Shown one piece after another: positions 46,329 through 58,300 of a stretch of DNA of 64,000 bases; the first letter of the stretch is position 1; the number at the start of each line of letters is the position of its first letter. The position numbers were made by a program, and so were the translations under genes. Source of the stretch: Amphiura filiformis (lineage: Eukaryota; Echinodermata; Ophiuroidea; Amphilepidida; Amphiuridae); the NCBI RefSeq assembly GCF_039555335.1, contig NC_092644.1, positions 45,060,667 to 45,124,666 on the forward strand, in the 5' to 3' direction. The notes under the pieces were generated by a model, which saw nothing but the letters and a program-made list of their open reading frames with translations, was not told the origin of the DNA and did not search any database.

Positions 46329-49300
46329 TAAAACTAAATGTATTTAAACAATGTTAAAAGTAATTCCAAGCTATTTGTGTCTTTCACTACAGGGACGGAA
46401 CTGTTTTGGCATCCCAGTTGAGAGTCACTTTCGGACAATATAATAAGGATTCAAGTAGTATCTGGTCTACACAGGCTAGAAGTGTCTCACAGGTCATCAT
46501 TCATAATGGCTGGTCAAGCGTTACCCTTCGCAATGACATCGCTATCTTGCGTCTCAGCTCTGCAGTGTCATATACATCACGTGTGAGACCAGTATGTATG
46601 CAATGGCCTGGGTCTGAGAATGACGATACTTTTGACGACAACTGTTGGGTTGCTGGATGGGGAAGAACATCGACATTTGGTACGTATCTTTTAGGGGTTG
46701 TGCAGTAGTTATGTACCCCGGGGAGGATACAAATTTCAAAATGACGTATAAAAGAATGAACTCAGAAAGCGCCCCAAATAAATCATCAAGAAAAACAAAA
46801 AAGGGACGGCGGCGGTCCCAGATGTACGGAAAGCGATATCGGACCCCACCGACATGCTATGGTTTACCGCCACCGACAAGTTACATACCGTGCCCGATAT
46901 GTTTGCCGCCACTGACAAAATATATCGGTAGCGGTGACCTATGCCGACGCTTTGTATAAATCATCGGTGGCGGCTCAGAAATGCCGATGCCGATGTTTTG
47001 TATAAAGGCGGCTCAGTAATGCCGACGCCGATGTTTTGTAAAACGTCGGCTAAATGCCGACGCCGATATTTTCACAACGTCGGCAATTGCCGACGCCGAT
47101 GTTTTGTACAACGTCGGCTAATTGCCGACGCCGATGTTTTGTACAACGTTTTGTAGGCTTTTTTTGGGGGGGGGGTGCGTATAGCCAGTGATCATTAGGC
47201 AGAGTAAAATAAAAAACATGTTCACGTCCGGGTTTTTAAAAAAAAAGGAAGTGGTGGCTTTTTGTTTTTTATTTTTTATCACAAAATCGGTGTTTTAGCG
47301 TATACAATAATGCCTGGAAAAAGGAGGAGGCCTCTTTTATTAGTTGTTCTGAGAGATAGGCCTCCTTTAACTATCACAAAACCTTGTAAAAGTGTTTCTT
47401 GTATATTAGCAAGGCTATAGAAAGCATCTCTACTTCCTAGACATGATATCTTGAAAAAAAAATCCAAATATAATTGAAGAAACCTCCAAAAAAGCAGCAG
47501 GAGGGAACGTGAAACATGTTTATTTTTTTATTTGGCCTTACCAAAAACGTATATAAAATCACACTATGCTACTACGATACACTGCTGCTTGATGTCGCGG
47601 CGTATTAAAGCACACATTCGGCTGGAATTACCAGCCACAAACTTCGTTGAAACTTTGATATGAAGCGGTGTGTGGCCTAAATAGTGTCGGCTGTAATCAC
47701 CAGCCGTCTGCGTTGAAACAATGGCGATGTTTTCTGTTAGGCAATGTGTATGTTGCTACCGTAACTTGTTACCTTTCGTGTTGAACCAATGGCGTACATG
47801 TAGCGTCATCGATGGCAAAATTTAATACAAAATCCAATAGGAAAACTGCGGAAAAACGACCTGTTGCCCCCCTCCCATCAGACCCAGTACCCCTAATCAT
47901 GGTCGGTGCCCCCCTCCCAAGGGCGTATCCATGACTGGCTTTAAAAAGAATCGTAGGCTGTCAAAAATGTGCGCGAAGCGGGCATCGCCATAGGGCCTGC
48001 ACTTTGGCTCGTTTTTTGCAGGTTTACATGGTCCAATAATCACAAGATGACTGACATGTGGTAACAAAGGAAGCAGTCACTGCAATTTGAAAATGTCCCA
48101 TATGATTGGCCATTCAAGACACTCCTGTGAATATAGGCCTACTATAGCGGCCTTTTCAAAATATAATACCTGTTTGCTTGACTGTATTTTAATACCCGGG
48201 AACAATACACACAGTATATGCATTGGACAAACTTTTTACAATAAGCATGATAAGTGATGATGTGACCTCCAGATTTATACATCGTTCGTCTCGCACACTG
48301 ACAACATTTGATTGAATGGACTGTATAGGCTACTGCGCCGTGATTACGGTGAAGGACACCGGTTCAAATCCTTTGTTTGGAGCCAATCGATAAAAGCATG
48401 CAGGGCTTCTATACCCATGTACAGTTTATCCCTACATAACCTATGTCTTGAATACGCAGGCAAAGTTATGTAATAATCGGATTAATACTATATAGCAGTA
48501 GGTAAAAAAAAGTTTTGAATAATCCGCGCTATAAAGTCCCATTCAGTGATCCCAGCGAAAGTGAAAAAATAAATCAAATTGTTACGTTTATAAATTTTTT
48601 TGATGAAAAACAAATGGCAAAAAAAAAAAACAGGAAAACGACAGTATTGACGAAGTTGAAGCCCCATTCAAATACATGTAGCTAATTTATATACTGTCAG
48701 TATATAAATTACAGACTCACGTAAATGCATTATTTGTTGTCTTAGACACACGGTTTTCGGCTGAACCACTGCGCTAGCAAGCTATGTTAGCACATCTATG
48801 ACAATGACGAAAGGTACAAAATCAGCCATAGGCCTTTAGATAGCAGAAGACACAAAAGTGGTGTTTTATGACATTTGACATTCTTTTGTGGCGAGTGACA
48901 TGGTCTTTCAATTCACGCCGAGTGTCCTTGACAGGTTTGACTATGCTTCAGTGGTCATGAAAGAATTCAAAAGATAACCTCTGCCCCAATAATCCCAAGC
49001 AATTGTCTGAAACTGCTCCTCGGATCATAAGAACTCAGTCCTCAAATGATAGTCATAATAATGTCCAAAATATAAAAATTACTGACTATCATTGAAGACT
49101 GAGTTCCGCAGTCTAGTATCCAAAATCTGAATTTTGATGATTTTTACGATAGTCGGGATGAAAAAAAATAAAAAAATCACTGAATGGAAAGAAAACAAGA
49201 AAAGAAAATTAACCAAATTAAGGGAGGTCTAATGAGCGTGAACCTGGTTTGGATGCAGAGGGAGTGTGCATGTAACAGACACAGCCACCAGAAAAGGACC

Positions 49301-52300
49301 AGCTCAGATCGCGCGCCAAATAAGTTTGCAGTCCAGAAATTTCATTTTTTCTCAGCCTTGCAAAAAATAGGCAGAGGTGGGAATCGAACCCGGGACCTCG
49401 GTGTTGTAAAACCTACTGCGTTACCACTGAGCCAACTGACAATCAGCTATGAGAAGTTTGATAGTAATCCTTGATATTGCTGAATAGAATAAATCAATAC
49501 TGATAGGGCCTATGTCTATTTATCTAATGTACGATGTTATTCAAATTGGCCTATAAACTAGGAATATAATGTGAAATGACTATCAATCGATCAATCAATC
49601 AAGTTGTCTAGTTATCAACAATCAATAATAAACCGACGTTGGCCTATCATGGAATATTACTAACTAGGCCTACTAACTAATATACCAAATAAATAAAATA
49701 AATAAATAAGTCAGTAAATAAATAAATAGGCATAGGCCTAAATAAATAAATAAATACATAATGCAGAATGCAGTTAGTATTTTAGTTGCAAAATTCCAAA
49801 CATTCTATTCACACATTCTATTATAATTTTCTGCTATACACGCAAAGGACCTGTGCCTTTAATATGTCCGCGCCTAATCAATAATGAGTCTTTCACCATG
49901 CTCACACACCATGTTAAACTATTGTATCCCTGCAAGTATTATCTCCTAACACCTCAATGAAATGGATGCTATAACGTACCCAATCAAGCGAACATATCAA
50001 GGTCATATCAGGGCGTTATACAAAGAATGGTCAAAGGTCAACGTTTCCAAAGAAGTATAGTAATAGATGTAGACACAAGCTTTCGTGCGGGAAACATAAA
50101 CACATAGTCGTCAGTCGTGTGGTTTTTATGAGATTTGATACGGCGCTGAAGTCTATTGGCTGTCCCAAAATCAGTACCAGACCCGGTTTCCAGACGGCAA
50201 TGTGTGTGTTGTTACAAGGAATGCAAACTCATTTTATCAATGAGTGAACCACATAGAGGAATACGACATCTATCGTGAGCCAATCTGCATTCTGTTGCCT
50301 GCAAAAGCCGACGATCAGGTAAAAATTCTAAAAGCAGCGTGACTAGATATTTGCGTTAATTTCATGATACGTGTAAAACGCATTGAAAACGCCAAATTGC
50401 AGTCATAAAATATATAATATTAGTAAATCACCCAATCGAATGTTAACGTAGGTATGTGGAAAAGAACTGCAATAACAATAACAAACTATGTGCCCAAAGA
50501 GTTGTCTTTGGCATGTCGCTTTTTTGAAATATGACCAAAAATATCAAATTTTGGAAAAACGCCCCAAAATTTAAAACAAACACGAACCTTCCAAAATAAA
50601 TATATATTAGCACTCGGCGGCCCAGTCACTACCTGCCGCTGTGATTTGGGGTAACTCATTGCTTCCCCTCTCCAGATACCGGAACTTGAAGGTCGCTCAT
50701 ACCCCAGCCCTTAAGGGATCTGGAATGAGCGTTTTGAGCGTTTCGATAGTATTTTTTGTGGGACATGAGAGCACATCAGACATATCGAATTGCATTCTGA
50801 ATACGAAGAATGTCTTTCTGATATCAAATAAATTTCATTGTTTGAAATTCACGATATAATACAAATTTTATGACAAATTATTAAAATTTGATATTTTTCA
50901 CATTTTTGAAAAATAACAGTCCTCGAAGTAAATATCATAAATCTAATGTTATATTCTTAAACAGTCCCTGGCATGATACCATACATGTATAGGCCTATGT
51001 ATAGTAAATTTGTCTGCTTTATCTGTTTTGTGCTGTTTAAGCAAATAGTTAAACATAATTTCCATAAAATGTAAGCTTTTACTGTCAGCTAGATATGTCC
51101 CCTTTTAATTTTGAGCAGAACAAGTGAGGTAAAGCAAAGCACAGCTCAGTTGGTAAGGCATTAGAATTTGGTACACTAGCGCTTCGAACTTTAAATAGGA
51201 AGGTGGTTAGTTCGAGCCTCATCACGGTCACATTAATTTTATAAACCAAATATTGTTCGAACTTTTCATATTTGTTTTTCTTTTATTGTTTCTTTTCTTT
51301 GTCTTTTTTTTCTTTCTTGTTTTCTTTCTTGTTTTCTTTGTTTTTCTTTGATCCATATTGCCAGTGTAAGGAGAGGAGGGAACTAACGGCCCATTCAGTG
51401 ATTTTTTTTCATCCGGACGATCGTAAAAATCATCAAAATGCAGATTTTGTACAAGACTGCGGAACTCAGTCTTCAATGATATAGTCAGTAATAATCTTTT
51501 GGTCATTATATGACTATCATCATTTGACGACTGAGTTCTTATGATACATCATCCGAAGAGCAGTTTCAGACAATTGCTTGGGATTGTTGGGGCAGAGGTT
51601 ATCTTTTGAGTTCTTTCATGACCACCGAAGCAGCGTTAAACCTGTCAAGGACACTCGGCGTGAATTGAACTGACCATGTCACTCGCCACAAAAGAATGTC
51701 AAAGGTCATAAAACATCAACTTGGTGTCTTCTGCTAGTGGTTCAGCCCTAAGCCGTGTAGGCCTATTTAAGACATTTACGTGAATCTGTAATTTATATAC
51801 TGACAGTATATATAAATTAGCTACATGTATTTGAATGGGGCTTCAACTTCGTCAATACTGCCGTTTTGGTTTTGTGCCAATTTTTTTCATTAAATTTTTT
51901 TATAAAAGTAACAATTTGATTTTTTATTCACTTTCGCTGGGATCACTGAATGGGGCTTTGCAACGCGATATATTCAAAACTTGTATTCACCTACTGTTAT
52001 AGCATTAATCCGATTATTACACAACCTCACCAGCGTATTCAAGATATCCAATGCAAATAATCACCTAGATTATGACGTATCATACCGTAAATATGGCGGA
52101 GTACTCAAATTCATTCAACAAAAGCATGATTACAAGCTATTGCAATCTACCGCGACAGCTCGTCTCACGCACATAACAAATGCACAAATACGATCAAATA
52201 GGTTGACGACAACGTTTGATTGAATGCACTGCATTGTGCCATGATTACGGTGAAGGACACCGGTTCAATTCCTTTGTATGGAGCCAATCAATAATTTCAC

Positions 52301-55300
52301 GCACATCCTCTATTATTGCCCAATTATTGCCCGGGATGATTGCACACTGTAAAAGAGCTATTGTTATAATGTTTGATGAAATCGTGTTTAACTACCGTAT
52401 TTGCTTAAGAAGGGGCACAATACAGATAAAGCAGACAGATTGACTACATGTGGAACATGTATATACATATTAATTTAGGGAATGTGTGTGAGTCGAGTAT
52501 TACCTAATTATAATAGGGGCGTATCCAAAAATGAATTCACGCCCCTTTCAAATGTCGAGCCAAAGTGCAGGCCCTATGGTGGCGCTTGCGCTACGCAGGG
52601 GGTGTCTGAGGAGTGATTTGCCCCCTCAGAAGTAAGAAACTTTTGCAAAATGAAGACCTAATTGAAGCGATTTGGTGGACCATTTTGTCACTATTAGTGT
52701 GTAAAATTTTAGATTGAAATAGCCGAAAAAATTGAGAAATGACAGGGCATGAAGCTGTTCGTGGACAAGTTTTCCCTATTGTTATAGGCCTATAAATTGT
52801 TTTAAACATAAATTGGTAAATGTTGAAAACAGAAGCGAAAATAGCCACTTGTACATGCACTATGCAGGGGGGTGTCTGAGGGGGATGGTGCCCCTCAGAA
52901 GTTGGAAATTTTGCAAAATGAAGACCTACTTGAAGCGATTTTGTGGACCATTTTGTCACTATTAGTGTGTAAAATTTTTAGATTGAAAAAGCCGAAAATT
53001 TGTGAATGACGGCCCTACCAATGAAGCCTTTCGTGGACAAGTTTTCCCTATTATTGTCGTCTAGTGACTTTGGTGACCGTGTAATAGGCCCTGCATATCG
53101 GCGGGCCCACAGTAATTTTCACAAGCTTTTGGTACGAGGACCCGCCTTCAAGCAATGCGGAAAATAATTGCAGACCTATAGGGCCTATACTTACGATCGA
53201 CCCGACTGTGCGGGTTTTTTTAGGCATGGACCATCTCAATTTAACTTTTTCTCTCCTCCTTTTCTCCCTTTTCTCTTCTCTTTTTCTCCTTTTTTTTACC
53301 TCTTTCCCCGGCTTTTTTCCTCTCATTTCTTCTTTTTTTTTTTTATGGGAGGAGGGCCACTTCCCCTAAACCGCGCCTGCTGTAAAGTTAGTGACCAATA
53401 CGGGGGGTCCAGAGTGTTGGAAGGTAGTACAGGTGCGGAAGAATGGGAAGAAGAAGCATGGAGATAAAATTAAAAATAACTTTCTCCCCAGGGGGGTAAA
53501 ATTTCCAAATGGCTCGCGAAAAATCGCTTGCCCCCCCCCCTCGGCCCGCCAAAAAAATTCTTTGCCCCCCACCCCTCAGCCCGCCGAAACTTCTTTGCCC
53601 TCCCCTTGCAACATGCCAAATTTTTGGGATCCCAATTTCCAAATCTTAAATGGTCTATATATACATGTTGCGATCGCAGCGAGCAGGAAAATTTGCATAT
53701 TTAAGCGTTTCTGTTGTTTTTTAGCACGTTTTATTTAAAAGGCGCCCCATTATGAATGTGTGCCAAAAAATCGCTTGCCTCCCCCTTCTCGGCTCGCCAA
53801 CCCCCCCCCCTCATTTTACCCTCCCCCAGGGCTCATAATTATTGCACAGCCCCCTCAGATACCCCCTGCGTATGGATAAAGAACTGGTACACTTTATGTT
53901 TTAAGCAATAACTTAATAATTAGGCATACAGTAATAGTAAATAACAGTTCACGAATGGCTTCAATTGAGCCTTTATTTTCACTTTTTTTTTCTAACTAAA
54001 ATTTTACACAATAATAAAATTTTACACAATGATATGTAAAATCGTCCACAAAATAGCTTCAATTGGGACTTCATTTGGCAAAATTTTATAACTTCTCAGG
54101 GGGAATATCCCCCTTAGATACCCCTGCGTATGCATAAAGAAGATGTCGTTTTCGCTTCTGCTTCGGACACCCGGCACTTTATGTTTGAAGCAATAATTTA
54201 TACAATAACAGTAAAAACTTTTCCACAAATGGCTTCAATTGGGCCGCCTTTTCATAAATTTGTGGCTTTTTCAAACTGAAATTGTGCCAAAATGGTCCAA
54301 CAAATGGCTTCAGTTAGGTCTTCATTGTGCAAAGGTTTCTCACTTATGAGGGGAACATCCCCTCAGACACCCCATCATTCCCCTCTTCTCTGACTGTTCT
54401 AGATCCGCTACGGATTCTTTCACATATTGAAGAACATATATTTTTACCAAAAACTCCACTGCATACAAACCGCATCAATATTACGGCATCACAATACGTC
54501 GCCAGAGTTTCAACGAACGGGCAGCTGGTGATTACAGCCGAGTCTGTGGAACATGCACACCGCGATGTAACTATTTTTGGTAAAACACACTACGTCGCCA
54601 GAGTTTCAACGAACGGGCAGCTGGTAATTACAGCCGAGTCTGTGGCACATGCACACCGCGATGTAACTATTTTTGGTAAAACACACTACGTCGCCAGAGT
54701 TTCAACGAACGGGCAGCTGGTGATTACAGCCGAGTCTGTGGAACATGCACACCGCGATTTAACTATTTTTGGTAAAACACAATACGTCGCCAGAGTTTCA
54801 ACGAACGGGCAGCTGGTGATTACAGCCGAGTCTGTGGAACATGCACACCGCGATGTAACCTTTTTTTTGGTAAAAAATGTCAAATATCTAAGTGTCAAAT
54901 GACTCAATAACACGAGATCGATGTAGAAAAGTGGTTTTTAGATCAACATTTGGCGAAATAACGAATGTCTCAAAATTAAATTTTTGTCAAAATTTTCGGA
55001 TGTCAAAAATGATGTCAAATTACTCCAAAACAAGAGATAGGTGTCGTAAAGTGTATTTAGATCGAAACTTGGCGAAATAACGAATATCTAAAAATTTTGT
55101 CATTTTGCATGCAAAGGTTTCTCACTAATAGTGTCAAAATCGTCCTCAAAATAGCTTCAATTGGGCCTTCATTTTGCAAAAATTTTGCAGGGGGGATATC
55201 CCCTTCATACACCCCTGCGTATGCATAAAGAAGTTGTTTCTAGATAAAAATTCTGCGAAGTTACGAATATCTTTAAAAAATTTCTTAATGTCTAAAAATA

Positions 55301-58300
55301 GTGTAAAATGAGGACACGTGATCTGTGTAGCAAATCGCTTTTAGATCAAAATTTTGCGAAATCACAAAGGTCCAAAATTTCAGTTTTTTGGTCAAAAATT
55401 TTGGATGTCAAAAAATGGTGTCATATGACTCAAGGGCACGTGATCAGTATAGAAAAGTGGATTTGATATGAAAATTCTGCGAAGTCACGAATGTCTTAAA
55501 CTTGGGATTTTTGTTTACCAAAAGCGATGTGCATCATACCAGCCGCGCCAGTTTTTAACATCCGAAAATTTGTGACCAAAAAACTTTGTTAGACATTCGT
55601 TATGTCGCGGTGTGTCTGCCCCCCTTTTCAGCACCGCTGTCACCCAAAGACCGTATATTTTTATGAGCACATGCTGTCACCCAAAGACCCCATATTTTTC
55701 ATTTCGATCTGTCACCCAAAGACCCTTATAGATCTTTTTGAACACCAACGAGTCATCTATAGATGATTTTGTTACCAAAAAACTCAATTTTAGACATTCG
55801 TAATTTTGACCTAATTTTTAGACATTCGTGATTTCGCAGAATTCTCATATGAAAACCACTTTTCTACATCGATCACGTGCTTTGTAGTCATATGACACCA
55901 TTTTTTGACATCCGAAATTTTTTGACCAAAAAAACTTTTTAGCATTCGTTATGTCGCGGTGTGTCTGCGCTACAGTGGCGGCTGTTATTACCAGCTGTCT
56001 GTTCGTTGAGACTCCGCTCCAGTGTTTAGCCCGAATTGACATGATTTGTATGATAATGATGCGCACAGTGTCGGCTTTTGGTTAAAAAAAAATCGAATTT
56101 TTAGACATTCGTGATTTCGCAGAATTTTCATATAAAAACCTCTTTCTACACCAATCACGTACCCTTAAATCATATGGCACAATTTGAGTCAAAATATAGG
56201 CCTAATACTCCTCGAATCGAAGAGTAAATGTTGAATAAAATAATTGCTCAACTCAAGTGGTAAATCTTACTCAACCTCAGTTGAGTACCGTTTTACTCTT
56301 ATTTTGAGTCAAAAGGGGAATACTCGATCCTGGAGTAATTCTTATCAACAAGATGAGTATAAACAATTAGCCCTGCCCAATCAACCTTGATGATGGAGTA
56401 CAATTTACTCAAAAATGGAGTATTCCCCTTCTTACTGTTAAAAAGAGTAAGATTTTGCTCATATCTGGGCAATTCTTTTTTGCAGTGTAATAATTAATCA
56501 ATCAGTCAATCAACCATCCAATCGATTAATCAATCGTATCCATACATCTAAGGATATGAACCAAAAATGACTCAAGGAAGCGACCCATCGATTATAAATA
56601 GTTAATAAATCCCCATCCATCCACCGTCAATCCATTCCCATCTAAAGACGGTCTAAACATCCATGAATCAGTCAAAAGGACTAGGATGTGTCATTATGAT
56701 TCCCTTCCCTTTATAAATGCGTTTCGCTAATTGTGTAGGCCGACATAAATCAGTGTTATACGCGTTTTCAGAAAAATTGGAATTACAGGATCTGGTTATT
56801 GAATAATTTTATTCATCAAAATATTATGATGATAAAGCTATAGGCCCAGGCCCTATTGCAATGAGTGGTAAGCTCTCCTTCATATAATCTAAAGGCCTAC
56901 ATTTCACCTCGAGTGCCATCACATTCATTTTATACCCAAAACACTATATCGCCCTGCACTACAACGCTCACGCGGTACCGATGCATTGAACCACAGATGT
57001 CAAAGAAAGGATGATTACTCGCACCTGTAAAATTAGTATCTTTGAAAAGAGCGGTATTGTATTCAATCTATGTTTGCTGATATATACAGGTGATTAGTGC
57101 AATCTGCTTGTAGTGCAGGGCGATCTATTCAAAAAATGTATTCCTCTATTGCTATGGTAGTTAATCCGATTATGACATCACTTCTACGGCGAATAGCACA
57201 GTGGAAAAGATTTGCTTTCATACATTATTCTGATTGGTTGAAGCTATCATATCTGAATCAATATGCATTCTTTGCTTGTTCAATATGTTTGTTTGTATTT
57301 ATTTCAAATCTATTTCTGTGAACTACTTAATTTTTTTTAGGTCTTTTGGGGAAAAAGTGTAGGGCTATATTTTCAATACAAATATGATGGAATCTTTTTC
57401 ATCCAAGCTACATACACTTTAGGCATAGGGCCTACATGTCATTTGTAAAGTTTACTTCTAGGACTGAAATGTTAAGTGTCAAAAAATACATTTAATAATT
57501 TGTTATAAAATTTGTATCATATCTCGAATTTAAAAAATTGCCGATGCCGATGTTTTGTATAACGTCGGTGGCGGTCGCCGACGTTTTGTATAACGTCGGT
57601 ACTTGCCGACGCCGATGTTTTGTATAACGTCGGTGCCGGAGACTATACTAGATAGGGGGGTAGCTATTACCCATACTAATAAGCAGGGGCGGACTGGCCA
57701 CTGTGGCGTTGTGGCGATCGCCACATGGGCCGCTTGGTTCTGGGCCGCTCAGGGCCGGTTGCTCAAAAAGGAGCGAAATAAGAAAGAAAAAGAAAAAAAG
57801 GAGAAGGGGAGAAAAAAGAGAGAGAAGAAAAGGAAAAAGAGGAGAAAGAAAGTGAAAATAGAAGAAAATGGGAGAGAATGGGGAAGGAGTATCTTAAGAC
57901 ATAGGCCCTAGGGCCTGAGGTATAGGCCCTGACACTAAGCTATTATAGGCCGGCCACTAGTACACCGTCGCGGCATCACCTACAAATGGCCTTTTGAATC
58001 AATTCTCTAGACCATAAACACAGCAAAAGGTCAATACTCTAGATGCGATACAGTAAAATGTTTAAGCCAACAGCAAAATATTGGGCTGGCTGTCAATGGA
58101 ATATTGGTATTTCATTGCGGCTGCGGAATGAGGCTAGGGCCGGTATGGGCATTTGGTATTAGGCAGACATAGGAGAAAGAAAGGAAAAGAGAAGAAAGGA
58201 GGGGGATAATTGAGGGGGATGAGTAATATAAGGGCCTACACAGTGTGCCCGCTGTTTGTCTGCATAGTGATAGGGCCTAAGGCCCATAGAAATAGGGGCT

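Noticed and set aside
54327..54902. 191-codon frame as a repeat protein
   Set aside because: The units are DNA-level satellite copies with both strands open, and single copies elsewhere are non-coding. Kept only as a repeat.
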